Position numbers and translations under genes: made by a program. Positions 21,882 through 33,346 of a stretch of DNA of 64,000 nucleotides are shown here, piece by piece. A model generated the notes under the pieces. The model had not been told where the DNA came from. It did no database searches and was given only the letters and a program-made list of their open reading frames with translations. The stretch is from Ehretia macrophylla. Lineage: Eukaryota; Streptophyta; Magnoliopsida; Boraginales; Ehretiaceae. The DNA is taken from positions 66,818,263-66,882,262 of the forward strand of contig CM075773.1 in the NCBI GenBank assembly GCA_037974665.1, written 5' to 3'. Position 1 is the stretch's first letter. Each line of letters begins with the position of its first letter.

Positions 21882-22708
21882 GTGCTTAAGGTGAGAGGTA
21901 AGCATGATTTGTCAGAGAAGATGGTGATATCCTCAATCAAAGCTGTGAAGTTTATGAGGAGAGATTACAATGGATATTTAGCTTACCTAATCAATAAGCC
22001 AACGGATCAAGTTAAGTTAGCAGAGGTGCCAGTAGTTAAGGAACATGTTGATGTGTTTCCAGAAGAGTTACCGAGATTACCACCTACAAGAGAGATTGAG
22101 TTTGAGATTGATACACTACCGGGTACACAACCAATCTCTAAGGCTACGTACTGCATGACTCCGACCGAATTGTGGGAGTTGAAGGTTCAATTACAAGGCT
22201 TGCTGAAGACAGGATTTATACAACCTTGTTCATCTCCATGGGGGTCACCGGTCTTATTTGTGAAGAAGAATGATGGAACGTTGAGGTTGTGTATTGACTA
22301 CAGGGGTTGAACCAAGTGACTATCAAGAATAAATACCCGTTGCCGTTGATTGATGAGTTGTTTGATCAACTTCAAGGAGCTAAGGTCTATTCAAAATTTG
22401 ACTTAAGGCAGGGCTATTATCAACTTCGTATCAAGCAGGAGGAGATGCCTAAGTCAGCTTTTAGAATGAGGTACAGGCATTATGAGTTTATTGTGATGTC
22501 ATTTGGATTAACCAATGCTCTTGCCGCTTTTATGGACTTGATGTACAGGGTGTTCCAACCGTATTTGGACCAGTTTGTAGTGATTTTCATAGATGATATC
22601 ATGGTATACTCGAAGACTGAGGAAGAATATGAGAGGCATTTGCATTTGGTATTGCAGAAGCTGAGAGAACATCAATTGTACGCTAAGTTCAGTAAGTACG
22701 AATTATGA
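21882..22708 (+). pseudogene. Reverse transcriptase, Tekay-type element
   Basis: The first part (to 22306) has the pre-RT linker and fingers with [20 protein letters not shown] and CIDYRG. A one-base deletion after DYRG (near 22307) shifts the frame. The rest is open in the next frame: [39 protein letters not shown] and the catalytic motif [10 protein letters not shown] (intact, about 22584-22612). It ends at a TGA (22706-22708) that replaces TGG after KYEL. RT copies the element RNA. Confidence 0.88.
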
Positions 22709-23509
22709 CTCGAGCAAGTGGCATTCTTGGGACATGTGATTTCTCAAGAGGGGATTGCAGTAGATCCGACCAAGATTGATGTTGTACAATCATGGAAGAA
22801 ACTAGAGAATGTCACCGAGGTACGTTGTATTCTCGGTTTGGCAGGTTACTACCAGAGGTTTGTGAAGGATTTTTCAAAGCTTGTGGGGCCACTCACGAAG
22901 CTCACACAGAAGAAGGTTAGATTTGAGTATAATGACAAATGTGAAAATAGCTTCCAAGAGTTGAAGAGGAGATTGACAACTGCTCCAGTGTTGGCATTGC
23001 CCGAGGAAAGTCAAAGGTTTATTATTTATAGTGATGCCTCAAAGGAAAGATTGATGTGTGTGTTGATGCAAAATAATCAAGTCATAGCTTATGCATCACG
23101 GAAGCTGAAGCCTTACAAGGTAAATTATCCTACGCATGATTTGGAGCTTGCAACTATTATGTTTGCCTTGAAAAAGTGGAGGCATTACTTGTGGGAAAGT
23201 AAGTTCGAGATATTCACCGACCATAAGAGTTTGAGGTATCTTTTTTCTCATAAGGAGTTGAACATGCGACAAAGAAGGTGGATGAAACTTTTGGATGACT
23301 ACAATTGCACCATTAATTATGTACCTGGAAAGACAAATATGGTGGCAGATGCATTGAGCCGGAAGACAAGTTTGTCAAGGTTGAAAATCAAGGAACCTAC
23401 CTTGTTATCTCAAATTAGAGAATCGCAACGGGAAGACCCTCAACTTCAGAAGATAAAGGGAGATAATTGGGATTTCAAGTTGCATAAAGATGGGTTATGG
23501 AAGTTCTGA
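22709..23509 (+). pseudogene. RT thumb/connection and RNase H, Tekay-type element
   Basis: The open frame reads [78 protein letters not shown] and [19 protein letters not shown]. This is RNase H with its D (YSDAS), E (DLELA) and D (FTDHKSL) positions kept. VADALSR follows. It ends at TGA in WKF*, probably from CGA. The usual GLG after YSDAS is altered (KERLM). Confidence 0.87.
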
Positions 23510-24360
23510 AACCAGATTTGTGTGCCCAATGAACCAGAGTTAAAGAAGAAGATGCTTGAAGAAGCTCATCATTCTAGATACACCATTCACCCTGGAGGTA
23601 CCAAGATGTATCGAGACCAAAAGTAACATTATTGGTGGAACAACATGAAGTAGGAGATTGCAGAGTTTATGTCTCGATGCTTAACATGTCAACGGGTGAA
23701 AGAAGAACATCAAAGACCTGCAGGGCTTCTACAACCTTTAAAGATTCCGCAATGGAAGTGGGAACATATCACTACGGACTTTGTTATAGAGTTACCGAGG
23801 TCTCCTCGGGTATGTGATGCGATTTGGGTTGTTGTGGATAGATTAATGAAGACAACTCACTTTATTGTGATGAACAAGACAGATAGTCTAAAGAAATTAG
23901 TCGAGTTATATGTGGCTAACATTGTGAAGCTACATGAGGTGTCAGCTAGCATCGTGTCTGATAGAGATCCACGGTTCACATCTTAAATCTGGCAGAAGTT
24001 GCAGGAAGCCTTGGGAACGAAATTAAAATTTAGTACATCGTACCACCCTCACACAGACGGGCAATATGGGAGAACCATCTAGATTTTGGATGACATGTTG
24101 AGGGCGTGTGTTTTGGATTTTGGAGGTTCATGGGAAAAACATTTACCTTTGGCGGAATTTGCTTATAATAACAGCTATCAAGCAACAATTAGTATGGCAC
24201 CATATGAGGCTTTGTATGGACAGAAGTGTAGGTCGCCATTATATTGGGATGAAGTTGGTGAGATGAAAGCTGTTGACCCTACATTGTTGCCAGAGTTGAT
24301 AGAGAAGATTGAGAATGTTCACTTAATTAGGAAGAGAATGCTTACGGCACAAAGCAGATA
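23510..24360 (+). pseudogene. Integrase, Tekay-type element
   Basis: The zinc-binding N-terminus is readable with stops (H...H, then CLTCQRVKEEHQRPAGLLQP). The core has the first catalytic D in ITTDFVIELP, the second in VSDRDPRFTS, and the third position region QYGRTI*ILDDMLRACVLDF, where the usual SERTIQ glutamate is changed to G. HLPLAEFAYNNSYQATISMA and GQKCRSPLYWDEVGEMK follow. At least five stops are present, all explained by C-to-T changes (CAA or CAG to TAA or TAG). Loss of the DDE glutamate would inactivate it by itself. Confidence 0.85.
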
Positions 24361-24826
24361 GAAGAGCTATGCCGATAAGCGGAGGCGAGACTTAGAATTT
24401 GCAGTGGGTGATCGAGTGTTCTTGAAGTTGTCACCCCAAAAAGGATTGATCAGGCATAGCAAATGAGGGAAGCTAAGCCCGAGGTATATAGGGCCATTTG
24501 AAGTAGTGGATCGAATCGGCAAGTTGGCATATCGGTTGGATCTACCACCAAATCTCTCCAACATTCATGATGTGTTCCATGTCTCGATATTGAGAAAGTA
24601 CAATCCCGACCCCTCTCATATTCTAGAACCGGAACCACTAAAGCTTTGGGAGAACTTGTAGTATAAGGAGACGCCTGTGCGGATTCTGGATGAGCAAGAT
24701 CGAGAGTTGCGCAATAAGAGTATTCTGATGGTGAAGGTACTTTAGGATCACCATGGAGTTGAAGACGCAATGTGGGAGAGACGTGGTCAGATGGAGCTAC
24801 GGTACATGTTCTTGTTTGAGAGGTAA
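24361..24826 (+). pseudogene. Integrase C-terminus and chromodomain, Tekay-type element
   Basis: Readable pieces are KSYADKRRRDLEFAVGDRVF, KLSPRYIGPFEVVDRIGKLA and IHDVFHVSILRKYNPDPSHI, the integrase C-terminal GPY/F-type module. Next come TPVRILDEQDRELRNKSILM and VKVL*DHHGVEDAMWERRGQ, a chromodomain that in chromoviruses guides insertion to marked chromatin. Several stops interrupt it. Confidence 0.83.
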
Positions 24827-24853
24827 TAAGGTAATTGCGTGGGCGAAATTCTT

Positions 24854-24867
24854 TTAAGGGGGGAGGA
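24854..24867 (+). promoter_or_regulatory. Polypurine tract of Tekay-type element
   Basis: TTAAGGGGGGAGGA lies directly before the 3' LTR, where plus-strand DNA synthesis is primed. Confidence 0.88.
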
Positions 24868-26344
24868 TGTAAGGCCCAGCCCGAGACTACACGTACATGT
24901 AGATCATAGCATACCTAATTAAGTTGTTTTATATGCATTTACCTTGTTTAGGTATTTTTATGTTGATTTATGTATATTTTTCTCGATTTACGTGCATTGC
25001 ATTGATTAACGTGCATTTGAGTATTTTAGATATCCTATACGATAATAGGATTCTATTGTGTATGCTAGCTAACTAAAACAATTAGATTAGAACTAAAAAG
25101 GCAAACTAGTAATACATAAACAAGTTTGAGGGCATTCTTGTCCTAAGCCAATTTAACAGAATATCCTAACATAATACATACATTATACTACACTATACTC
25201 ACACACACATATCAGAATACTCACATGATACATGTACTACATACACCACACTCAGATTTTTGTCCATAGAGAAGAGGGTAAGAAGAGAGATAAATGGAGA
25301 AGGAAGAAAGGAAGTAGTTCAACCATTTTGGAGCATTTCCTTTGCATTTCAAGCTTTCTTCAAGTGTGTATCTTGCATCTCTTTCTTCTAGACTTCAAGA
25401 ACAAAGGTGAGGGATATTTTTTAAAAGTTTTACATAGTCAAATAAGAATATATATGTGTTCTATGTACATGTATTGAGTTTGTTCAAGGAGGGTATAAGA
25501 TTGCTTTGTGTAGTTGAGCATGTATTGAGTATCTAGGGTTTCAAGGGTTTGTTGAAATTTCATCCTTTGCTTGATAATGTTCACATGTAAATTTGAATGG
25601 TGTTTAAATGAGATTGTTGTGCAAGATTTGGGGTGTAGTAAATAGAATATGCAATGCTAGGTAACCATTTGTAGAAATCAACCATGTATGTGTTGTAAAG
25701 TTGAGCTTTGTGCTTGTTTGATTCAATGGTGGAATTGCATTTAAATGATGTTTAAGGCATGCTAAATTATGGTTTTAGAGTTGTGATTGTAGAGGAATTT
25801 GTATTTGGTGAATTGGCTAAGTGTTGGGTTCGAGTGGCATAGCAAAAAGGAAGAAGAAAACAAAGTTCATGCAAAGTGCTGAGGGATCAGGTTGACCGGG
25901 TACTAGCCCGGATCACTTGTCAACCTACTGCCGGGCGACTTAGTCACCTAGATAGTCGACTGAGTAGTCACCCGGATAGATCAGGTCGACCGAGTAGTCA
26001 CCCGGATACTAGCTTGGGTCATTTGTCAACTTATTGCCAGGCGGCTCCAGTCACCCTGATGGTCGCCCAGGTACTCAACCGAATGGTCCTGTTTTTGCTC
26101 ATTTTGTGTTACTTTCAATTGCTATCAAATGCGTGATGTTATGGGACCAATATGTATGTTAATATGAGCTTAATTGAGGATGATTACATGCCTTTTTGTC
26201 ATGATACATGATTAAATGAGCTTACACGCAAGATGGTTGCATATGTACCTGCTATATCATTGATATTACTATGGTGACGGAAGTAACCTACTTTGTTGTT
26301 ATCCTAGTCCCTCTCTCACTTGGTGACGTCTGTTGAAGAGTTGG

Positions 26345-26385
<41 letters not shown>

Positions 26386-27227
26386 ACCTATCAAGGTTGC
26401 AACCTTCTAAAGGCCTTGGTGCGATCGATGGCCCTGAGCAGCATTGGGCTTCCCGGTTATACCCATGACCACTATGGACCTATTCTTTATCGTTGAAGGG
26501 AGCTATTTGGAACCCTTGGTTGTTGATGGAGTTGGTATGGGGTTTTCTTTGAGGTCTTGATCTTCGGTTGTGTTGTCGGGTTGTTATCCATTGATTCAAG
26601 GCAGAAGCTGTTTACACCAGCACTCATCGTATCCTTTGCAATAAGTATATCTGTTCATCTTCTTATTGCATACTTGAGTTACTACCTATTACTTCCATGT
26701 GCATTCTTATGTGCATGCAATGATTTCTTGAATTGTTTGCGAAAAGAGAAAATCATTGCGAAAACCCTTCCTATTCGATCTTCATTGAGCTATAAGCAGG
26801 ATTAACTCACCCTTTTCTCCATGTAAGGCAGAGCCTGAGCAGGCTCCTCAAGGTGTTGGCGAAACTCCTTGGTGTGACATCGAGGATTTCTGCCTTATGT
26901 GATCTCTACCTGTTGATGTACTTGAATTACTTACTATATAACTTATTCTTTTGGACAACTATTATGTAACTAAATACTTCTATTATTTTGAGACCTAGAT
27001 ACCTGAATGTTGGCTAGACTATATGTATGGACAAGTGGTTCGAGTTCTTGTATATATGTAATCAGTTATGGTTTCCTTACTAAGGCCGATGTAATTGATA
27101 GACTCTTGAACATGTATGGAATATATGTGAATGTACATGTTATTAAGTTATTGATTTTACAGATTTTGGGTTACGAAAGTCACATACCAGCCTTAGGCTT
27201 CGCAGGTGTCCGGGTCGGGGCGTGACT
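24868..27227 (+). repeat. 3' LTR of Tekay-type element
   Basis: Starts TGTAAGGCCCAGCCCGAGAC and ends GGGGCGTGACT, where the last base is A in the partner. Its (TA)n tract (about 26349-26385) is shorter than in the 5' LTR. It lacks a small segment found near 19725 of the 5' copy. Confidence 0.92.
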
Positions 27228-27736
27228 CTCAAACATCACAATCACACATATACGCATATTAAAATATACTCTAAATGGAAAGTAGTTTCTACACATTAAT
27301 TCTCAGTTATTATTCATGTCACTTGTCTCAATAAACTTGCATTATTTGTGCATATTTTACACACCCACAACACGTAAATTTGTTTATCTGTTTATCTACA
27401 AACTTCAAGAAATAGATCTTTTACTCTTATGGTACAATCCTTCCCACGTGAAACAAATCTCTCCCTTCCCTCTCGTTCTTGACGAAGTTGTAGATTTTAG
27501 ATGAATATTCCCCAATCTAAGAGATAGGACAAAAAACTGAAAGTATATCCAATTCTTCTCTTTTTTTTATTTATTTACTTTCCCATGGAAGTTACTAGAT
27601 GTTATCTAATCTTTTTTTTTCTTGGTTTTACTCTTTTATCCTACGAAATATTATATATTCCAGCATTACTCTTATTTCATTTATTTAAAAAATATATATA
27701 TAATATAATAATTGGCCTAATGGGCTAGTCGTTACA

Positions 27737-28047
27737 TTCTCCCCCTTTAAAAGAGTTTCGTCCTCGAAACTCATGTTCTTTTGTAGAGCAACCTCAACAG
27801 TTAATTCAAAAAAAAGACTTCAATCTTCAATACCAAGAATACCATAATGAGATAATTTCTTGTTCTAGAATTAGGCTCTGAAGTTGTCACCATGCTGTCG
27901 TTGCGTAAGTCTGGTTATGTGACCATCGATACTTTGAATGACAGATTTCTTATACATCATGTATCTTCATTCTTACATGCAACAAAAATTGGCTACGTAT
28001 TTCCACTGAGGCACACGATTCATTACACCTAAGCTCTGATACCAATT
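27737..28047 (-). other. Internal region 1 of tandem LTR array
   Basis: This 311-bp non-coding region has the polypurine tract at its left end (27737-27752, minus strand) and a perfect TGGTATCAGAGCTTAGG primer-binding site at its right end (about 28028-28044). Nothing between resembles gag or pol. Confidence 0.85.
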
Positions 28048-29119
28048 TGTCACGCTCCTAAATTTTCAATAAATTTACGAACGCAACTGCCGCGAGCCAT
28101 AGAAGATAAGTCTCTAATGCCCACAAGGCTACATACTCATAACCTAAAATAAATTAAACTATCCCAAAAATCCGCTTGGCAGAGGATGCGGTCTTCTGTC
28201 TTAATATATTCCACAAGTCTGTGCATTAATTTAACACATATCATCCGTAGAGTCCATAAACCATATATCAATAAAGGACACATAAAAACCCAGACTCGTA
28301 AACTTCAGAGATCGATGTTTGGAATACAAAAAGATATTTTTGTTTGGTAGACCCGTCATACACATCTTTAATTTCATTTACTCAACTGATCATTTCTCTG
28401 GTTTCACATTCTTTTCACAAATTTCATATTCAATAATCTAATATTCTTTTCAAATAGTTCACCTACAAGCAACCTTTTCATATGCTTTCATATCACATGT
28501 TATCACTAATGGGTATAAGCTGCCCCCATCCTGCCTCATATCATTTCATATACTATATTCATGTAATACACTTGGTAAACTCACTTTAACTCCAAAACAT
28601 TAGAGATCTAATTATACTTTCTCAAACATCACAATCACACATATACACATATTAAAATATACTCTAAATGGAAAGTAGCTTCTACACATTAATTCTCAGT
28701 TATTATTCGTGTCACTTGTCTCAACAAACTTGCATTATTTTTTCATATTCTATACACCCACATTACATAAATTCGCTCATATGTTTACCTCTATACTTCA
28801 AGATGTAGATCTTTTACTCTTATGGTACAATCCTTCCCACGTGAAACAAATCTCTCCCTTTTCCCTCGTTCTTGATGAAGTTGTAGATTTTAGATGAATA
28901 TTCCCCAGTCTAAGATATGGGACAAAAATCTGAAAGTATATCTAGTTGTTCTCTTTTATTTATTTATTTACTTTCCCGTAGAAGTTACTAGCAGTTATAT
29001 AATCTTTTTTTGTTCTTTGTTTTACTCTTTTATTCTACGAAATATATATATTCCCGTGTTACCCTTATTTCATTTATATAAAAAAATATAATAATTAGCC
29101 TAATAGGCTAGTCATTACA
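28048..29119 (-). repeat. Second LTR of array
   Basis: A 1072-bp LTR with TGTAAT...GTGACA ends on the minus strand. It contains the undisturbed site (CTCAAACATC at 28621) that the Tekay element hit in the first LTR. Confidence 0.88.
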
Positions 29120-29433
29120 TTCTCCCCCCTTAAAAGAGTTTCGTCCTCGAAACTTATGTTCTTTTGTAGGCAACCTCAACAGTTAATTCGAAAAAAAAAC
29201 TTCGATCTTCAATACCAAGAATACCATAATGAGATAATTTCTTGTTCTAGAATTAGGCTCTGAAGGTGTCACCATGCCATTGTTGTGTAAGTCTACTAAC
29301 TTATGTGACCATCGATACTCTTAATGACAGATTTCTTATACATCATGTATCTTCATTCTTACATGCAACAAAAATTGGCTACATATTTCCACTGAGGCCC
29401 ATGATTCATTAAACCTAAGCTATGATACCAATT
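29120..29433 (-). other. Internal region 2 of tandem LTR array
   Basis: A 314-bp non-coding region nearly identical in layout to region 1. The primer-binding site has one change (TGGTATCATAGC). Confidence 0.85.
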
Positions 29434-30464
29434 TGTCACACTCCTAAATTTTCAATAAATTCAAAAATGCAATTGGCGCGAGACTTAGAAAATAAGTCTC
29501 TGACGCCAACAACGCCACATACTCACAACCTAAAATAAACTAAACCATCCCAAAAATACGCTTGGTAAAGGATACGATCTTCTGTCTTAATATATTCCAC
29601 AAGTATGTGCATTACTTTTATGCAGATCATCCGTAGAGTCCATAAATCATATATCAATAAAGGACACATAGAGACCCAGACTTCTAAACTCAGAGATGTT
29701 GAGAATACAAAAGGATACTTCTATTTGGTAGATCCATCATACACATCTTTAATTTCATTTACTCAACTATTCGTTTCCCCGGTTTCACATTCTTTTCACA
29801 AATTTCATATTCAATAATCTAATATTCTTCTCAAATAGTTCACCTACAAGCAACCCTTTTATATGTTTTCATATCACATGTTATCACTAATGGGAATAAG
29901 TTACCCCCATCTTGCCTCATACCATTTCACATACTATATTCAAGAAATATACTTGGTAAACTCACTTTAACTCCAAAACATTGGAGATCTAATTATACTT
30001 TCTCAAACATCACAATCACATATATACAGATATTAAAATATACTCTAAATACAAAGTAGCTTCTACACATTAATTCTCAGTTATTATTCATATCACTTGT
30101 CTCAATAAACTTGAATTATTTGTGCATATTCTATGCACCCACATCACATAAATTTGTTGTTTACGTCCAAACTTCAAGAAGTAGATCTTTAACTCTTATG
30201 GTACAATCCTTCCCACACGAAACAAATCTCTCCCTTCCCCCTCGTTCTTGACGAAGTTGTAGATTTTAGATGAATATTCCCTAGTCTAAGAGATAGGACT
30301 ATTATTTATTTACTTTCCCGCATAAGTTACTAACAGTTATCTAATCTTTTTTTTTTCTTGGTTTTACTCTTTTATTCTACGAAATATTATATATTCACAC
30401 GTTACGCTTATTTCATTTATATAAAAAAAAATATAATAATTAGTCTAATGGTCTAGTCATTACA
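29434..30464 (-). repeat. Third LTR of array
   Basis: A 1031-bp LTR of the same family. It is shorter than its neighbours because of a deletion of about 35 bp near 30299. Confidence 0.88.
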
Positions 30465-30780
30465 TTCTCCTCCCCTTAAAAGAGTTTCGTCCTCGAAACT
30501 TATGTCCTTTTGTAGGAAACCTCAATAGTTAATTCGAAAAAAAAAACTTTGATCTTCAATACCAAGAATACCATATTGAGATAATTTCTTGTTCTAGAAT
30601 TAGGCTTTGAATGTGTCACCATGCCATCGTTGCGCAAGTCTACTAATTTATGTGACCATCAATACTCTTAATGACATATTTCTTATACACCATGTATCTT
30701 CATTCTTACATGCAACAAAAATTGGCTACGTATTTCCACTGAGGCCCATCATTCATTAAACCTAAGCTACGATACCAATT
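30465..30780 (-). other. Internal region 3 of tandem LTR array
   Basis: A 316-bp non-coding region with polypurine tract and primer-binding site (TGGTATCGTAGC, changed at two positions). Confidence 0.85.
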
Positions 30781-31852
30781 TGTCACACTCCTAAATTTTC
30801 AATATATTCAAGAACGCAATTGCCGCGAGCCTTAGAAAATAAGTCTCTAACGCCCACAAGGCCACATATTCACAACCTAAAATAAACTAAACCATCCCAA
30901 AAATACGCTTAGTAGATGATACGGTCTCCTGTCTTAATATATTGCACAAGTCCGTGCATTACTTTTATGCATATCATCCGTAGAGTCCATAAATCATATA
31001 TTAATAAAGGACACATAGAGACCCAAACTTCTAAAATTTAGAGATGTCGAGAATACGAAAAGATACTTCTGTTTGGTAGATCCATCATACGCATCTTTAA
31101 TTTCATTTACACAACTGATTGTTTCCTCGGTTTCACATTCTTTTCACAAATCTCATATTCAATAATCTAATATTCTTCTCAAATAGTTCACCTACAAGTA
31201 ACCTTTTCATATGCTTTCATATCACATGTTATCACTAATAGGTATAAGTTGCCCCCATCCTGCCTCATAGAAGGTCACATACTATATTCAAGTAATATAC
31301 TTGGTAAACTCACTATAACTCCAAAACATTGGAGATTTAATTATACTTTCTCAAACATCACAATCACACATATACACATATTAAAATATACTCTAAATAC
31401 AAAGTAGCTTCTACACATTAATTCTCAGTTATTATTCATGTCACTTGTCTCAATAAACTTGCATTATTTGTGCATATTCTACACACCCACATCACGTAAA
31501 TTTGCTCATTTGTTTATGTCCAAACTTCAAGAAGTAGATCTTTAACTCTTGTGGTAATCCTTCCCACACGAAACAAATCTATCCCTTCCCCCTCGTTCTT
31601 GACAAAGTTATAGATTTTAGATCAATATTCCCTAGTCTAAGAGATGGCATAGAAAATTGAATGGATATCTAGTTTTTCACTTTTTTATTTATTTATTTTG
31701 CCACGAAATTTACTAATAGTTATCTAATCCTTTTTTTCTTGGTTTTACTTTGTTATCCTACGAAATATTATATATTCCCGCTTACCGTTATTTCATTTAT
31801 TTAAAAAATATAAAAAACATATAGCAATTGGCCTAATGGGCCAATCGTTATA
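30781..31852 (-). repeat. Fourth LTR of array (outermost 5' LTR)
   Basis: A 1072-bp LTR whose outer end reads GTTATA instead of GTTACA. It is followed by CCCGT, the partner of CCTGT at 17033. Confidence 0.88.
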
Positions 31853-31887
31853 CCCGTGCATGTATTCACTTTAATAATCTAGAAAGA

Positions 31888-31995
31888 TGTTGGGATTAGT
31901 ATGCCTTAAAGAACACTGGCACGTGGCATTTTGGAATAAATGAATACATTATATAATATATTAGTATTAATGATAGAATTCATCATTATTCTTTC

Positions 31996-32075
<80 letters not shown>

Positions 32076-33346
32076 ATAGAGGTCATTGATTAAAGTAAAT
32101 GACATAGGTACATGATGACCGTGCATAGAAGGTCTAAAGCAAGGGCACTTGTTTCTAGATTTTGTTCATAATCGAATGATAGATCTAGGCACTTCATCAG
32201 GATAAGGTTATAGTGAGAAAGTCTCCATGCAGGGTGACCTACCTTGGTCACTAAAGGGTTTTCAGACTTGTCTCACTAGTATATGTATCACACATTGAAT
32301 TGGACAACTTAGTTATGATCTCTCAATAGGTACTATCAAAGATAGAGATTAAATTATACTACTAAGTGGCCAGTGTTCTTATTCCTGAGCATATATGGAT
32401 GAATTAACAAAGTCAAGTTCATATACTTTGATACACTGTGGTTGAGACCTCAGTTGTGGGTCAACAACTCTATGCTTGGGTATATGAGTTTAGTTAGTTG
32501 GGATGTGCATATACAACGTAAAATCTATGCCATCGTGTGATGGAGTAATCGTTCTCTAGTGATAATCTGGAAAATTATCTAGATCCAAGCTTAGTGGTAT
32601 ATTCTGTTCAGTAGTACATTTAATATTTCGCTTAAGGGTTTCTCCATAGATCAAGTGTTCCATATCTAGTGGATGGTTATTTTATAGATTAGATATCTCA
32701 AGGAGAATATACAATCAAGAAAGAGATAGTACAAAGTAAAAATTCTTTTCTTGATTGTGAGTGTTTCATTGAGGGGCATTTTGGTCATTACAATTACTAG
32801 GTCAAATACAAAGGTCATACGTAGTATGACAAGCTTTTGTGAATTACAGTATTCATCTTGTAATGCAACAATAACTTTTTAGTGGAATAAGTTAAAGTTG
32901 AAAGGTCAAAATGTTGTTAGAGGTTAGTAAGGGCATTTTGTTCATTTCATGAGCTAGGGTATTTATGTCTTTTGGTCCTTTCTCTAGCCTATTTCTTTCT
33001 TAGTGCTATTGCTGTATTTTGGTGCTTTCCCATGTGTCTGGGAGTTGCCAAATATAGAGTCCTAATGCAACAAGGAGTCTAAGTTAAGAAGGACTTTCCA
33101 TTTTGGTAATGAGGGTTTTGATGGATTCTATGATTTCTAAACCTTCCTAAGTACTATAGATTACTATTTGTAGGAATTAAAAGCAGTGGATTACAAGAAA
33201 TCATAGAAGGCACTTGACAATACCAAAATCACACAATACGAACGAATATAATGACCAAATCTGCTAGTTTAAATTTTACCTCTTTGTGTTGGCTTAAAAT
33301 CTCAACATAAGAACCTTGAATGGACTATTTTGATAGAAGTAAAGAC
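31888..33346 (+). repeat. Copia-type LTR, forward copy, 3' end unclear
   Basis: Starts TGTTGGGATTAGTATGCCTT, a usual opening of plant Ty1/copia LTRs. It runs through a long (TA)n tract (about 32001-32070) and GGTGACCTACCTTGGTCACT. It aligns piecewise with the reversed copy at 33347-36275, for example GGGCATTTTG followed by GAGCTAGGG and TTTCTAGCC. No primer-binding site or gag follows it. The 3' end is not clear; it is cut where the reversed copy begins. Confidence 0.7.
32001..32070. repeat. (TA)n microsatellite
   Basis: A pure TA run of about 68 bases in the forward copia LTR. Confidence 0.97.

Larger units (their letters stand above)
17731..27227 (+). mobile_element. Tekay/Del-type Ty3/gypsy retrotransposon (chromovirus), full length but decayed
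   Basis: The element is 9.5 kb with LTRs at 17731-20134 and 24868-27227. It is flanked by CTCAA at 17726-17730 and 27228-27232. The internal region has a primer-binding site for initiator tRNA-Met, gag with zinc knuckle, protease, RT, RNase H, integrase and a C-terminal chromodomain-like end, then a polypurine tract. The uninterrupted target site can be seen in the neighbouring LTR copies at 28621, 30002 and 31350, where CTCAAACATC is continuous. The LTRs differ at roughly 7% in the first 180 bases by eye, so it is not recent. Every ORF has stops. Confidence 0.93.
17038..31852 (-). mobile_element. Tandem LTR array: four LTRs and three ~310-bp internal regions of a short gypsy-like element
   Basis: On the minus strand the order is LTR-internal-LTR-internal-LTR-internal-LTR. 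The LTRs occupy 30781-31852, 29434-30464, 28048-29119, and 17038-17730 plus 27233-27736 (split by a Tekay element). Each starts TGTAAC (once TATAAC) and ends GTGACA. Each internal region has a tRNA-iMet type primer-binding site at one end and a purine tract TTTAAAGGGGGAGAA at the other, with no coding capacity between. Outer flanks are CCTGT (17033-17037) and CCCGT (31853-31857), a 5-bp target duplication with one transition, so the array occupies one insertion site. Confidence 0.88.
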
